Part shown: piece after piece, positions 39,922 through 49,342 of the stretch | Layout: each line of letters starts with the position of its first letter | Numbering within the stretch: position 1 is the first letter of the stretch | Source: Oxalobacteraceae bacterium | GTDB taxonomy: Bacteria > Pseudomonadota > Gammaproteobacteria > Burkholderiales > Burkholderiaceae_D | DNA length: 64,000 bases | Direction of reading: 5' to 3' | Assembly (NCBI GenBank): GCA_947374865.1 | Contig: CANCDR010000008.1 | Coordinates: 62,001 to 126,000 of the forward strand | Notes under the pieces: model-generated | What the model saw: only the letters and a program-made list of their open reading frames with translations | What the model was told of the DNA's origin: nothing | Databases searched by the model: none | Program-made: the position numbers and the translations under genes

Positions 39922-41172
39922 TTAGACCGCCAGCGTGATACGACAAAATTTGCGTTTCCCGACCTGCAAAACAAACGTACCGGATTCCATCTTCAAGGCT
40001 TTGTCGCTGATCACGACGCCGTCGATTCGCACACCGCCCTGCTCAACCATGCGCAAAGCTTCCGACGTGGACGGACACAAATTGGCTTGCTTGAGCAGCT
40101 GACCGATCGCCATGGGCGCACCGCTCAGCTGCGCTTCAGGGATCGTGTCTGGAATACCACCGCTGGCGCGATGGACAAAATCGGCCAGTGCTTCTTCCGC
40201 CGCCGAAAGGGAATGAAATCGTTCAACGATTTCCTGTGCCAGCAAGACCTTGATGTCGCGCGGATTACGACCACCCTCCACCTCAGCCTTAAAGCCGGCA
40301 ATTTCTGCTAGCGAACGAAACGACAATAGCTCGTAGTAGCGCCACATCATGCCATCCGAAATGCTCATGACTTTAGCGAACATCGTATTCCCCGGCTCGG
40401 TGATGCCGATCGTATTGTTCTTCGACTTGGACATTTTTTCCACGCCGTCCAGCCCTTCGAGCAGTGGCATGGTGAGGATACACTGCTGCTCCTGACCGTA
40501 ATCTTTTTGTAATTCGCGCCCCACCAGCAAATTGAACTTCTGATCCGTACCACCGAGTTCCAGATCGGATTTCAAGGCGACCGAATCGTAACCCTGCATG
40601 AGCGGATAAAGAAATTCATGCACCGAGATCGGCGTGCCGGCCTTGAAGCGCTTGGTAAAATCGTCCCGCTCCAGCATCCGCGCCACGGTGTACTTGGCCG
40701 CCAGCTCGATCATGCCGCGCGCACCAAGCGGATCCGACCATTCCGAGTTATAGCGAATTTCCGTGCGCGCCGGGTCCAGCACCAGGCTGGCCTGGGCAAA
40801 ATAGGTCTGCGCGTTTTCTTTAATCTGCTCGGCGGTGAGCGGCGGACGGGTGATATTGCGTCCCGAAGGATCGCCGATCATCGAGGTGAAATCGCCAATC
40901 AGAAAAATCACGTTATGGCCGAGATTTTGCAGCTGACGCATTTTGTTGAGCACGACGGTATGCCCGAGGTGCAGATCCGGCGCAGTCGGATCGAGTCCGA
41001 GCTTGATGCGTAGCGGCGTGCCAGACTGTTCTGAACGGGCTAGTTTTTGCGCAAATTCGGCCTCGATCAGGAGTTCTTCGCATCCGCGTTTAGTCACTTC
41101 GAGCGCTTCCTGTACCGCATCACTCAGAGGAAGAAGGGCGGTTTTTTTAGACTGCTGTGGCAAATCGGTCAT
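39922..41172 (-). CDS. tyrS: Tyrosyl-tRNA synthetase
   Basis: A 416-residue class Ic synthetase of the TyrRZ type. The HIGH motif is HLGHT (in [19 protein letters not shown]), followed by [16 protein letters not shown], and the KMSKS motif is [11 protein letters not shown]. The C-terminal S4 RNA-binding domain ends [15 protein letters not shown]. It is the first gene of the minus-strand block that runs to ruvB. It is divergent from an M23 peptidase gene across 112 bp. Confidence 0.98.
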   Translation of the reverse strand: MTDLPQQSKKTALLPLSDAVQEALEVTKRGCEELLIEAEFAQKLARSEQSGTPLRIKLGLDPTAPDLHLGHTVVLNKMRQLQNLGHNVIFLIGDFTSMIGDPSGRNITRPPLTAEQIKENAQTYFAQASLVLDPARTEIRYNSEWSDPLGARGMIELAAKYTVARMLERDDFTKRFKAGTPISVHEFLYPLMQGYDSVALKSDLELGGTDQKFNLLVGRELQKDYGQEQQCILTMPLLEGLDGVEKMSKSKNNTIGITEPGNTMFAKVMSISDGMMWRYYELLSFRSLAEIAGFKAEVEGGRNPRDIKVLLAQEIVERFHSLSAAEEALADFVHRASGGIPDTIPEAQLSGAPMAIGQLLKQANLCPSTSEALRMVEQGGVRIDGVVISDKALKMESGTFVLQVGKRKFCRITLAV

Positions 41173-41284
41173 GTGTTGACAAAAAATAAAGGTAAATGAA
41201 AGAAGATTCGAGCGCTCGCTTTGATATAATCGCCGCTCTCATGGCAGGAAATGCAGGCCCGATAGACAAATTTTAACTTATTGC

Positions 41285-42652
41285 ATGCAGCATAAAGATA
41301 AATTCACGCGCTCTGCCTCCGTTAGTCATCTTCTTTTCGGCGCAACGCGCACATCACGCATCGTCTCCGCCTCGCTGCTGCTGCTGGCGATCTGTGCATT
41401 TGGTGTGGCCGGTGTCGCCCCGCGCTCCCCGGACGCGGCCGATCTCCCAGTCCGATCGGTCACCGAAACCCTCGCCTTACCATCACTGGCCGAACAGATC
41501 GAACAGCTCTCCCGCGCCTCCCACAGCTACGTCAACGAAGTCACGATTCGCCCGGGCGATTCACTGGCGGGTCTACTTACTCGGCTTGGCGCAGACGACA
41601 ACGACGCCGCCAACTTCATCAAATCAGATCCAACAGCGCGCGCCATTTTGCAGCTACGGGCCGGCAAGCGCGTGCAAGCCCAGGTCAGCGACCAAGGTCA
41701 ACTTCTCTGGCTCAGCATGACCGTCCCCACCGGTCCCGAAAACGCCTTCAAAACCCTGGAAATGCATCGGGTCGGTAAAGGATTTAGGGTTCAAGATGGC
41801 CCCGCCATGCTTGAACAACGCATTGAAATGCGTTCCGGGAAAATCCAATCCTCCCTGTTTGGCGCCACTGATAGCCTCGGCATTCCCGACAATATTACGA
41901 TGCAAATCGTCGACATGTTTTCGACCAATATCGATTTTCGTACAGACTTGCAGCCGGGCGACCGCTTCAATGTGGTCTACGAAACCATGTGGCGCAATGG
42001 TGAGTATGTCCGCCCGGGCCGGGTGCTGGCGGCCGAATTTATCAATGCCGGCAAAACCTTTCAAACCGTCTGGTTTAGCGATCCTGCGCATTCACAGGGC
42101 GGCGGCTACTTTAGCTTTGACGGCAAATCCATCAAGCGGGCATTTTTAAAATCGCCGCTCGAATTTTCACGCATTTCGTCCGGCTTCTCGATGCGTAATC
42201 ATCCCATCTCCGGCCTGTGGCGCGCGCATACTGGAGTCGATTTCGCCGCCAGCGCCGGCACCCCGATTCGTGCCGCAGGAGATGGCGTGATCGATTTTTC
42301 TGGCGTGAGCAACGGCTACGGCAATGCGGTCATCATCCGACATGGTAATAACTATTCCACCTTGTACGCCCACATGAGTCGCTTTGCCAATCTGACCCGG
42401 CGCGGCGCCAGAGTCGCCCAGGGCGACGTGATCGGTTATGTCGGCGCTACCGGCTGGGCCACGGGGCCGCATCTGCATTACGAATTCCGCGTCAATAATC
42501 AGCCGCGCAATCCGCTCACCATCAACATGCCCGAGCCCGTCCATCTGAATACGCTCGACATGCCGCGCTTTCGCGCGCAAACAGAGGTCATGGCCCATCG
42601 CTTTCGTTTATTAAATCCGCGCGCGCCGGGGCAGCAGTTAGCGGCGAAATAA
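41285..42652 (+). CDS. M23 family metallopeptidase (MepM-like murein endopeptidase)
   Basis: A 455-residue cell-wall enzyme. One hydrophobic segment near residues 25-45 anchors it or acts as a signal. A LysM/OapA-like region follows (EVTIRPGDSLAGLLTRLGADDNDAANF at about 88-115), then a Csd3-like middle domain, and the LytM/M23 domain at about 300-420. Zinc ligands are visible in the paired motifs RAHTGVDF (HxxxD) and GPHLHYEFRV (HxH). It probably cleaves D-Ala-mDAP cross-links to allow wall growth. The next gene, anmK, recycles the sugar released from murein, a sensible pairing. A TATAAT lies at 41225-41230. Confidence 0.93.
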   Translation: MQHKDKFTRSASVSHLLFGATRTSRIVSASLLLLAICAFGVAGVAPRSPDAADLPVRSVTETLALPSLAEQIEQLSRASHSYVNEVTIRPGDSLAGLLTRLGADDNDAANFIKSDPTARAILQLRAGKRVQAQVSDQGQLLWLSMTVPTGPENAFKTLEMHRVGKGFRVQDGPAMLEQRIEMRSGKIQSSLFGATDSLGIPDNITMQIVDMFSTNIDFRTDLQPGDRFNVVYETMWRNGEYVRPGRVLAAEFINAGKTFQTVWFSDPAHSQGGGYFSFDGKSIKRAFLKSPLEFSRISSGFSMRNHPISGLWRAHTGVDFAASAGTPIRAAGDGVIDFSGVSNGYGNAVIIRHGNNYSTLYAHMSRFANLTRRGARVAQGDVIGYVGATGWATGPHLHYEFRVNNQPRNPLTINMPEPVHLNTLDMPRFRAQTEVMAHRFRLLNPRAPGQQLAAK

Positions 42653-42705
42653 CGCCACCGCGCCTGTTCCCTGCGCTGATTTTTTTATCCTAAGGTCGTC
42701 CGCCA

Positions 42706-43863
42706 ATGTATCCATCCGCTCCCGCTTCGTCCACTTATATCGGCCTTATGTCTGGCACCAGCATGGATGGCGTCGATGCGGTACTCGCACACAGCGAGCA
42801 GGGCACATGGCGTGTGATCGACAGTGCATTTCTGCCCTTCCCCGCCGATCTGCGACGTGCGCTGATGTGCCTGCAAGCGACCAGTGCTGATGAACTGCAG
42901 CGTGAAGCGCTGGCCGCCAATGCTCTGGTGCGCGTCTATGCCGACTGCATCGCCAAGCTGCTCAAGCAAGCCGACCTGACAGCAAATGCCGTACGCGCCG
43001 TCGGCGCACATGGTCAGACAATCCGCCATCGTCCCGATCTTGGCTATACCTGGCAAACCAATAATCCCGCTCTGTTGGCAGAGTATTGCGGCATCGATGT
43101 GGTCGCCGATTTCCGTCGCCGTGATGTGGCCGCTGGCGGTCAGGGTGCGCCGCTGGTGCCGGCCTTTCATCAGAGCGCGTTTGGCACGCCAGCACAGCAT
43201 CGAGTCATCGCCAATATCGGCGGCATCAGTAATATCAGTATTCTTCCTGCTGGCGTCAATCCGACAGTCAGCGGCTTCGATACCGGCCCCGGTAATGTCT
43301 TGATGGATGGCTGGATCAGCCGTCAGCGTGGTCTTGATTATGATGCCGACGGCGCCTGGGCTGCCAGTGGTCAGGTTATACCCGCCCTGCTGCAGGCGCT
43401 GCTGAAGGATCCTTATTTTGCTCGCCCGGCTCCCAAAAGTACCGGTCGCGATCTCTTCCATCTGGACTGGCTAGCCCCGCATTTACTCACCCATGCCAAC
43501 GCCGATGCAGCCGATGTGCAGGCCACACTGTTAGCATTAACAGCGACCTCTCTGGCCGAGGCCATCAGTAGGTATGCGCCAGAAACGCAGGCAGTCTATG
43601 TCTGCGGCGGCGGGGCTTACAACACGGCCTTGATGCAATCGCTGGAGACCCAGCTGCAGAAGGCGCTCAAGCATCGCGCACCAGACAATCCCGGCACAGC
43701 GCTGGTGCAGTCAAGCGCCGCTTTAGGCATCTCACCGAGCCACGTCGAAGCACTGGCCTTTGCCTGGCTGGCCGCGCAATTTTTACAGCGCGCGCCGGGC
43801 AATCTGCCAGCCGTCACCGGCGCTCTTGGCCCGCGCATTCTTGGCGGGCTCTATCCGGCATAA
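42706..43863 (+). CDS. anmK: Anhydro-N-acetylmuramic acid kinase
   Basis: A 385-residue ASKHA kinase that cleaves and phosphorylates 1,6-anhydro-MurNAc to MurNAc-6-phosphate in peptidoglycan recycling. Landmarks: GLMSGTSMDGVDAVLA near the N-terminus, GAHGQTIRHRP, VVADFRRRDVAAGGQGAPLVP, IANIGGISNISIL, GFDTGPGNVLMD, YVCGGGAYNTALM and the C-terminal ALAFAWLAAQFL. The neighbouring endopeptidase supports the recycling role. A strong terminator follows. Confidence 0.97.
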   Translation: MYPSAPASSTYIGLMSGTSMDGVDAVLAHSEQGTWRVIDSAFLPFPADLRRALMCLQATSADELQREALAANALVRVYADCIAKLLKQADLTANAVRAVGAHGQTIRHRPDLGYTWQTNNPALLAEYCGIDVVADFRRRDVAAGGQGAPLVPAFHQSAFGTPAQHRVIANIGGISNISILPAGVNPTVSGFDTGPGNVLMDGWISRQRGLDYDADGAWAASGQVIPALLQALLKDPYFARPAPKSTGRDLFHLDWLAPHLLTHANADAADVQATLLALTATSLAEAISRYAPETQAVYVCGGGAYNTALMQSLETQLQKALKHRAPDNPGTALVQSSAALGISPSHVEALAFAWLAAQFLQRAPGNLPAVTGALGPRILGGLYPA

Positions 43864-43886
43864 ACGCTCAGCGCAAAAACGACGGA

Positions 43887-43922
43887 CAAAAAAATAGCGC
43901 AAACATGTTTGCGCTATTTTTT
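43887..43922. terminator. Bidirectional intrinsic terminator between anmK and erpA
   Basis: A-run, then AATAGCGCAAACA, its complement TGTTTGCGCTATT, then a T-run: a perfect 13-bp or longer stem with almost no loop, flanked by A and T tracts, so it can stop transcripts from both convergent genes. Confidence 0.9.
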
Positions 43923-43936
43923 ATCAAGAGACGGGA

Positions 43937-44284
43937 TCAGGAAAACGACGATCCGCAGCCGCAAGTTGTCGTTGCATTGGGATTCTTGATCACAAACTGT
44001 GCGCCCTCAAGATCATCCTTGTAATCGATTTCAGCGCCCACGAGATACTGATAACTCATGGAGTCAATCAGCAAGGACACACCATTCTTGCTCATCGTGG
44101 TGTCATCTTCGTTGACGATTTCATCAAACGTAAAACCGTACTGAAATCCTGAGCAGCCGCCGCCTTGGACGAACACGCGCAGTTTCAGATCCGGATTACC
44201 TTCTTCCTCGATCAGCTGTGCAACCTTGCTGGCCGCGCTATCAGTAAAGATAATCGGGGCAGGCATTTCAGTAATAGCATTCAT
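43937..44284 (-). CDS. erpA: Iron-sulfur cluster insertion protein ErpA
   Basis: A 115-residue A-type carrier that delivers [4Fe-4S] clusters to targets such as the isoprenoid enzymes IspG/IspH. The three ligand cysteines are in [11 protein letters not shown] and [10 protein letters not shown] at the C-terminus. ATG 44284 ([10 protein letters not shown]) follows GGAG. It ends the minus-strand run rplM-rpsI-argC-DUF6776-bactofilin-erpA. Confidence 0.96.
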   Translation of the reverse strand: MNAITEMPAPIIFTDSAASKVAQLIEEEGNPDLKLRVFVQGGGCSGFQYGFTFDEIVNEDDTTMSKNGVSLLIDSMSYQYLVGAEIDYKDDLEGAQFVIKNPNATTTCGCGSSFS

Positions 44285-44335
44285 AGTGAGCTCCAACAAA
44301 GCGTTAATGTCACGATTATAGACCGTCAGCGAATA

Positions 44336-44725
44336 TCACGTATTACTCATGGCGAGTTGCAAAACCGCCTCACCTGTCAGGTCGTGTGTCAGCTTACCCG
44401 ACACCACGGCGCCGCCATGCATTTCGAGGGCTTTGTAAAACACATCGCCGATAATCCGCGCCTTCGGCTGCAATTCAAGTAACTCGGATGAAAAGACCGG
44501 GCCCTTGATTTCGCCATTGATCACCAGGTAGGCCACCCGCACTTCGCCCTCGACTTTGGCATGTTCGGAAATGACCAGCATGCTGGTCTCATCGGAGTCG
44601 GCGATCACGTTACCTTTAACGATGCCGTCAATCCGCAAGCCGCCCTTGAAATACAAATCACCCTCGATGGATGTCGATAAGCCGATCAAACTATCAATCG
44701 TATTTTTACTTTTGCGACCGAACAT
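44336..44725 (-). CDS. Bactofilin family protein
   Basis: A 129-residue bactofilin (formerly DUF583/CcmA). The core (about 20-115) is a right-handed beta-helix made of short repeats: IDSLIGLSTSIEGDLYFKGGLRIDGIVKG, EGEVRVAYLVINGEIKGPV, KARIIGDVFYKALEMHGGAVVSGKL. Bactofilins polymerise without nucleotide and organise the cell envelope, shape or polar complexes. ATG 44725 (MFGRKSKNT) is the family-like start. It lies 10 bp after a membrane coiled-coil gene, suggesting they work together. Confidence 0.93.
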   Translation of the reverse strand: MFGRKSKNTIDSLIGLSTSIEGDLYFKGGLRIDGIVKGNVIADSDETSMLVISEHAKVEGEVRVAYLVINGEIKGPVFSSELLELQPKARIIGDVFYKALEMHGGAVVSGKLTHDLTGEAVLQLAMSNT

Positions 44726-44735
44726 GGGCAATTCC

Positions 44736-45497
44736 TTACAAGTTAACGGATAGCTGGGTACGAATTTGCCCATTTTCAAGCACACGTGCCTGAACTGTTT
44801 TTGCCACGGTCCCTTCAGGAAGGGTCAGCACACCCTCAACACGCTGGTAGTGCTTAAATGAGAGCTTAAACTTATCGAGCTCAGCAGGCTTTAGGTCGGG
44901 GAAGGTGATCATAACACTTTTACCCATTTGGATTGCCGTGATGACGAGCTGTACGTTGCCAATAAACTGACGCTCGCCTTTACCACCCTGCATGGCTAAT
45001 AACTGGTAACGTAACTGATTGGGCGCTAACGTATCGACCTTCAGCCGGCGAATGGAAATACCCTGTGGGCCCGTGTCAGCCGGCAATAAACTTTCAAAAA
45101 AAGCCAGATCCTCTTTGAGTCTGGCATTGTCGCTTTCGAGCGTTTTGACCTGCATCAGCAATTGCTGCTGAGAGGAGCGCTCCATATTGATCTGACTTTC
45201 CGCCGCATTCACCGTGCTTGAAAACTGGTCACGTTCTGTGCGCAGTTTCTCAATCTGATCGCGAAAATTATTGATCTGCTCCAGATTAGCGACCGGGTTA
45301 AATCCTGCCGTGGAATTACCACGTCCAACGACCCACAAGGTGATGAGACCTCCAACCGTCAGCGTCGCAACAAACATGAGCAGACGAATTGGCCAAGGCA
45401 CCTGCCGCTGCACCGACAACTGTGGCGCAGAAACCGATAAACGCCGACGCCAGAGCTTGTACTTCAGGGTACTTGAAAATTGGCTGGATGAACTCAT
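44736..45497 (-). CDS. DUF6776-type membrane protein with coiled coil
   Basis: A 253-residue single-pass protein. A basic N-terminus (WRRRL) precedes one transmembrane helix (RLLMFVATLTVGGLITLWVVG, residues about 38-58). A coiled coil covers about 74-135 (LEQINNFRDQIEKLRTERDQ onward), and a beta-rich C-terminal domain follows with GISIRRLKVDTL and RYQLLAMQGGKGERQFIGNVQL. The topology puts the large part in the periplasm. It resembles the DUF6776 group found beside bactofilins in Burkholderiales. No enzyme motif is visible; an inner-membrane anchor or partner for the bactofilin is the best guess. Confidence 0.75.
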   Translation of the reverse strand: MSSSSQFSSTLKYKLWRRRLSVSAPQLSVQRQVPWPIRLLMFVATLTVGGLITLWVVGRGNSTAGFNPVANLEQINNFRDQIEKLRTERDQFSSTVNAAESQINMERSSQQQLLMQVKTLESDNARLKEDLAFFESLLPADTGPQGISIRRLKVDTLAPNQLRYQLLAMQGGKGERQFIGNVQLVITAIQMGKSVMITFPDLKPAELDKFKLSFKHYQRVEGVLTLPEGTVAKTVQARVLENGQIRTQLSVNL

Positions 45498-45524
45498 CGT
45501 ATTATGTCTCCTTCATGCTTATTA

Positions 45525-46568
45525 TTAGGGCAGGATGGGAACCTGTCGCAGGCCGGTCGTCTCATCCAGCCCAAACATCACATTCATACACTGGACGCCT
45601 TGGCCTGCAGCACCCTTGACCAGATTATCTTCCACGACCAGGATCACGACCAAATCCCCATTGCCCGGACGGTGCACGGCAATGCGCAACATATTCGACG
45701 CCCGCACCGAACGCGTTTCAGGGTGGCTACCGGCCGGCATCACATCTACAAAATAGTCATCTTTGTAATGCGCTTCAAACAGCGCCTGAATATCCAGGCC
45801 ACGCGCCTCCGGCAAGAGTGTCGCATACAAAGTCGAATGAATACCGCGAATCATCGGCACCAGATGCGGCACGAAGGTCAGGCCGATCTTGCGTTGGGCG
45901 ATCGCTTCGAGTCCCTGGACCGTTTCCGGCAAGTGCCGGTGACCCTTCACACCATACGCTTTAAAGTTATCACTCGCCTCGGCCATCAAGGCACTGACTT
46001 CGGCCTTCCGACCGGCGCCGGACACGCCAGACTTACAGTCGGCGATCAGGGCTGATTCATTTACCAGTGGCTTACCTTGTGCCAGTAAAGGCGCAAAGCC
46101 GAGCTGCATCGAAGTCGGGTAACAGCCCGGCAAGCCGATCAAACGGGCGGTTTTAATCGCTGCACGATTTATTTCCGGCAGCCCATACACCGCCTCGGCC
46201 AACAGCGCAGGCTGCGAATGCGGCATGCCATACCACTTGGCAAACACATCCACGTCCTGTAAACGGAAGTCGGCCGCCAGATCAATCACCTTGACGCCTG
46301 CTTTGAGCAAATCCGGCGCCTGGGCCATGGCAACACCGTGCGGCGTCGCAAAGAACACCACATCGCAGTCCGTCAAACGGGCTTTATCGGGCGCGGTAAA
46401 ACACAAGGATACGTGGCCGCGCAGAGAGGGGAACATATCGGCGACCGGCAAGCCGTCTTCGCTGCGCGAGGTGATACAAACCAGTTCAACCTCAGGGTGC
46501 GCTGCGAGGATGCGCAATAATTCCACACCGGTATAACCTGTGCCGCCAACAATTCCCACCTTAATCAT
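45525..46568 (-). CDS. argC: N-acetyl-gamma-glutamyl-phosphate reductase
   Basis: A 347-residue NADPH-dependent reductase of arginine synthesis. The Rossmann motif [17 protein letters not shown] opens the protein; the catalytic Cys is in [15 protein letters not shown]; His is in KGHRHLPE and in [16 protein letters not shown]. It is the longer type-1 ArgC. The ATG at 46568 (MIKVGIVGG) follows AAAGGAC. An intrinsic terminator sits between rpsI and this gene, so argC needs its own promoter or read-through. Confidence 0.96.
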   Translation of the reverse strand: MIKVGIVGGTGYTGVELLRILAAHPEVELVCITSRSEDGLPVADMFPSLRGHVSLCFTAPDKARLTDCDVVFFATPHGVAMAQAPDLLKAGVKVIDLAADFRLQDVDVFAKWYGMPHSQPALLAEAVYGLPEINRAAIKTARLIGLPGCYPTSMQLGFAPLLAQGKPLVNESALIADCKSGVSGAGRKAEVSALMAEASDNFKAYGVKGHRHLPETVQGLEAIAQRKIGLTFVPHLVPMIRGIHSTLYATLLPEARGLDIQALFEAHYKDDYFVDVMPAGSHPETRSVRASNMLRIAVHRPGNGDLVVILVVEDNLVKGAAGQGVQCMNVMFGLDETTGLRQVPILP

Positions 46569-46650
46569 GCTTTGTCCTTTGCCTACTGCATTAAATTGTG
46601 TTGATTCTACCAGCCAAGTCCGACCCATTTACAAGCAGATTCCGTTCATA

Positions 46651-46687
46651 AAAGCAAAAAGCCACCAGGTTCGACCCTGATGGCTTT
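46651..46687 (-). terminator. Intrinsic terminator after rpsI
   Basis: On the minus strand AAAGCCATCAGGG, a 5-nt loop, CCTGGTGGCTTT and a T-rich tail (TTGCTTTT) form a stable stem 22 bp after the rpsI stop. It separates the ribosomal protein operon from argC. Confidence 0.88.
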
Positions 46688-46708
46688 GTTGTTTCCTGCA
46701 AAAGCGGT

Positions 46709-47101
46709 TTAACGCTTCGAGAACTGCTTTGCGCGACGTGCTTTGCGCAGACCAACTTTTTTACGTTCGACTTCACGTGCATCACGTGTAACGAAGCCGG
46801 CTTTAGCCAGTTCTGGCTTAAGCGTTGCATCGTAGTCGATCAGTGCACGGGTAATGCCATGACGCACAGCGCCTGACTGGCCGGACTCACCACCACCATG
46901 TACGTTGACCATAATGTCAAAACGCTCGAGGTTATTGGTTAATTCTAAAGGCTGACGAATCACCATCAAACCTGTTTCGCGAGAAAAGTAGTCCGCAGCT
47001 AATTTGCCGTTAACGACGATCTTGCCTGTACCGATTTTAATAAAAACGCGCGCCACTGCACTTTTACGACGTCCGGTTCCGTAATTGTAATTACCGATCA
47101 T
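46709..47101 (-). CDS. rpsI: 30S ribosomal protein S9
   Basis: A 130-residue ribosomal protein. It begins [21 protein letters not shown] and ends in the basic tail [12 protein letters not shown] that reaches the P-site tRNA. Other conserved text is [21 protein letters not shown]. It follows rplM by 9 bp, with an AAGGA ribosome site; the two form the universal L13-S9 operon. Confidence 0.99.
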   Translation of the reverse strand: MIGNYNYGTGRRKSAVARVFIKIGTGKIVVNGKLAADYFSRETGLMVIRQPLELTNNLERFDIMVNVHGGGESGQSGAVRHGITRALIDYDATLKPELAKAGFVTRDAREVERKKVGLRKARRAKQFSKR

Positions 47102-47110
47102 GTCGATTCC

Positions 47111-47539
47111 TTAAAGAACAAGTGCTTGTGGTTGCTGCGCGGCGTGCGGATGGGAACCATCGGCATACACTTTCAGCTTTTTGATCATCGCGTAACCAAG
47201 CGGGCCTTTAGGCAACATGCCCTTGACCGCTTTTTCAAGCGCACGACCAGGAAAACGCTGTTGCATTTTCTCGAAATTGGTTTCGTAGATGCCGCCTGGG
47301 TAACCCGTATGACGGTAGTACGTTTTGTTCAGCGCTTTCGTGCCCGTTACGCGCAGCTTGCCGGCGTTAATGACAACAATAAAATCGCCGGTGTCGACGT
47401 GGGGCGTAAATTCAGGTTTGTGTTTGCCGCGTAATCGGAGTGCCACTTCGCTGGCAACACGTCCGAGGATTTTGTCCGTCGCGTCAACCACGAACCAGTC
47501 GCGCTTGACCTCGTGGCCTTTAGCGGAGAAGGTTTTCAT
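47111..47539 (-). CDS. rplM: 50S ribosomal protein L13
   Basis: A 142-residue ribosomal protein with [22 protein letters not shown] at the N-terminus, then [27 protein letters not shown] and [25 protein letters not shown]. The ribosome site is GGAAG. A strong promoter lies 127-156 bp upstream, leaving a leader of roughly 120 nt, which fits the known autoregulation of L13 operons by their leader in E. coli; whether it applies here is inference. Confidence 0.99.
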   Translation of the reverse strand: MKTFSAKGHEVKRDWFVVDATDKILGRVASEVALRLRGKHKPEFTPHVDTGDFIVVINAGKLRVTGTKALNKTYYRHTGYPGGIYETNFEKMQQRFPGRALEKAVKGMLPKGPLGYAMIKKLKVYADGSHPHAAQQPQALVL

Positions 47540-47665
47540 GATGACTTCCTAAGTAAATGAGAACTGCAATGTTGGTGGTTCCGTTAAACTGCCCGAAAAA
47601 ATGTCCCTCGGACACGCGTAACAGACTCGTCCTTATATTCTTTCCGAATCAACGAAAAGCCCGAG

Positions 47666-47695
47666 ATTATACCCATCGCAAGCCTTCCTAGTCAA
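47666..47695 (-). promoter_or_regulatory. Sigma-70 promoter of rplM-rpsI
   Basis: On the minus strand TTGACT (47695-47690), an 18-bp spacer and a perfect TATAAT (47671-47666). The position upstream of a highly expressed ribosomal operon supports it. Confidence 0.88.
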
Positions 47696-47787
47696 ATAAG
47701 GTCAAAAATGACAAGAAACGCCTCGGCTATCGGCATCTCTACGCAGAATTTTGTCGCGCCATTTGCTGCGTCGCGACATCCGCAGAC

Positions 47788-47903
47788 AAAAAAAACCCGA
47801 AGCACATAAGGTTCGGGTTAAATCCACCTCGTTTGAGGGAAGTGGAGGAGACATGGGTGGCGCCATCTGACTCGAGCAATTTGCTCCAAAGCCTGCACCG
47901 ACA
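47788..47903 (-). ncRNA. Candidate small RNA of about 115 nt
   Basis: A transcript is predicted from the promoter at 47910-47938 to an intrinsic terminator with stem AACCCGAA/TTCGGGTT (47794-47801 and 47812-47819), a 10-nt loop and a U8 tail (47788-47795). No plausible gene lies inside. Just before the terminator is a pyrimidine-rich stretch (TCTCCTCCACTTCCCTC on the minus strand) that could act as an anti-Shine-Dalgarno seed. I do not recognise the RNA as a known family; it is not SRP RNA, 6S RNA, tmRNA or a tRNA. Confidence 0.6.
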
Positions 47904-47909
47904 TCGCCT

Positions 47910-47938
47910 AGTATAAAGTGTGGAATGGTGCATCGCAA
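47910..47938 (-). promoter_or_regulatory. Sigma-70 promoter of the candidate small RNA
   Basis: Minus strand: TTGCGA (47938-47933), 17-bp spacer, TATACT (47915-47910). It points away from the OsmC gene and toward an independent terminator well before the separate rplM promoter. Confidence 0.7.
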
Positions 47939-48097
47939 GGTAAATGTCGCCATTTTAAAAAATAATGTCGCCCAGCGTTGGCGACCTTTATGCCGATCTT
48001 GCGCTCGTTGTGCCAGCCGGAAGCACAGCCAGCCAATAAAGCCCGCAAGACCAGCTACAATAACGGGCCTTCACGCCTTCAAATTTAAGGGAAACTT

Positions 48098-48541
48098 ATG
48101 GAATGCACCGTACGCTGGACCGGCCTGTCCGGCATGAGCTTTTTAGCCGAAACCGGTTCCGGCCATCTGATCACCATGGATGGCGCACCTGAGGGTGGTG
48201 GCAATAATCTGGCACCGCGCCCGATGGAAACGGTCTTGGCCGGCACGGGCGGCTGTACTGCCTACGATGTGGTGTTAATTTTACGTAAAAGTGGCCAGGA
48301 CATTCGTGGCTGTGACCTGAAGATGCGCTCGGTGCGGGCTGAAAAAGACCCCAAAGTATTTACCGAAATCCATTTTCATTTTATCGTCCGTGGCCGCAAT
48401 CTCAAAGCCAGCCTGGTTGAACGCGCCATCAAACTCTCGCATGAGAAGTACTGCTCCGCCTCCATCATGCTCGCCCATACGGCAGAATTAACGCATTCCT
48501 TCGAGATCATCGACGACTTGACCGATTTGCCGGTCGCTTAA
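48098..48541 (+). CDS. OsmC family protein
   Basis: A 147-residue OsmC/YhfA-like protein. Two conserved cysteines are placed as in thiol peroxidases of this superfamily: Cys53 in GTGGCTAYDVV and Cys119 in HEKYCSASIML. It would reduce organic hydroperoxides if active; YhfA-type members have no proven substrate. The ribosome site is AAGGGAA. The 558-bp region to its left holds the rplM promoter and the small-RNA candidate. It converges on coq7. Confidence 0.92.
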   Translation: MECTVRWTGLSGMSFLAETGSGHLITMDGAPEGGGNNLAPRPMETVLAGTGGCTAYDVVLILRKSGQDIRGCDLKMRSVRAEKDPKVFTEIHFHFIVRGRNLKASLVERAIKLSHEKYCSASIMLAHTAELTHSFEIIDDLTDLPVA

Positions 48542-48568
48542 ACGCTCAGCGCCCGCATCAAAGGTGAA

Positions 48569-49195
48569 TCATAGGTGATAGGCCGTCGAGGTCATCACTT
48601 TTGATACCAGCTTCATAACCCCCTGCACCACGGACGGGATGGCAGCAGCACCCAAGGCCTGCGCTGCGGCACCGTGTTCAATCTCATCGCAACGCATACG
48701 CTCGACGATGGCGCGCGATTTGAGGTCTGCTTCGGGCAGGTGCGTCAAATGGCTAGCCAGATGCGCCTCTACCTGTTTTTCTGTTTCTACAACGAAACCC
48801 AGGCTACGCGCATCACCCGCTTTAGCGGCCAGCGCACCCAGTCCATATGCGCCCAGGTACCAGAGGGGGTTCAACAGGCTCGGGCTGGCACCCAATTGCG
48901 CCAGCCGTTGGGCAGTCCAGTCCAAATGGGCCATTTCCTCTTGCCCGGCCTGCATAAATTGCGCGCGTAAGCTAGCTGACTTGGTGAAGTGTCCTTGGGA
49001 TGCATACAAGGCTTGGGCGCAGACTTCACCCACATGATTGACCCGCATCAAACCAGCGCTTTTACGCCGATCCTCGTCGTTCATGGCTTGCTCCGGCACC
49101 CCCGCAGCCGGGGACGGCTGCGCAGACTGTAAAACGCCTGCCAAGACACGCAATGCGCGGTCGAAATTTATTATATGAAAATCGATACTCATCAT
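48569..49195 (-). CDS. coq7: 2-polyprenyl-3-methyl-6-methoxy-1,4-benzoquinone monooxygenase Coq7
   Basis: A 208-residue di-iron hydroxylase of late ubiquinone synthesis, used in many betaproteobacteria instead of UbiF. Di-iron ligands are in NHVGEVCAQALY, EEMAHLDWT, ETEKQVEAHL and CDEIEHGAAA (EExxH-type pairs). The first 40 residues are a less conserved extension. The start is MM; either ATG (49195 or 49192) works. Confidence 0.95.
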   Translation of the reverse strand: MMSIDFHIINFDRALRVLAGVLQSAQPSPAAGVPEQAMNDEDRRKSAGLMRVNHVGEVCAQALYASQGHFTKSASLRAQFMQAGQEEMAHLDWTAQRLAQLGASPSLLNPLWYLGAYGLGALAAKAGDARSLGFVVETEKQVEAHLASHLTHLPEADLKSRAIVERMRCDEIEHGAAAQALGAAAIPSVVQGVMKLVSKVMTSTAYHL

Positions 49196-49342
49196 AGGAA
49201 AACTTTAAATTAAACACAAAGCGCATTTAGCGTTGCATCATAGCAACAAATTGCCAGGGGAATTGAGCGATTTGCCAAATACCCTTTGCCCTAACAAGCT
49301 TTCTTTGATGAAATAGCTGCAACTTCTTTTTATCGTGGAAGT

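Noticed and set aside
47702-48137. Small open frames on both strands in the rplM-OsmC gap
   Set aside because: They run across the small-RNA promoter and terminator, have no ribosome site and resemble no protein family.
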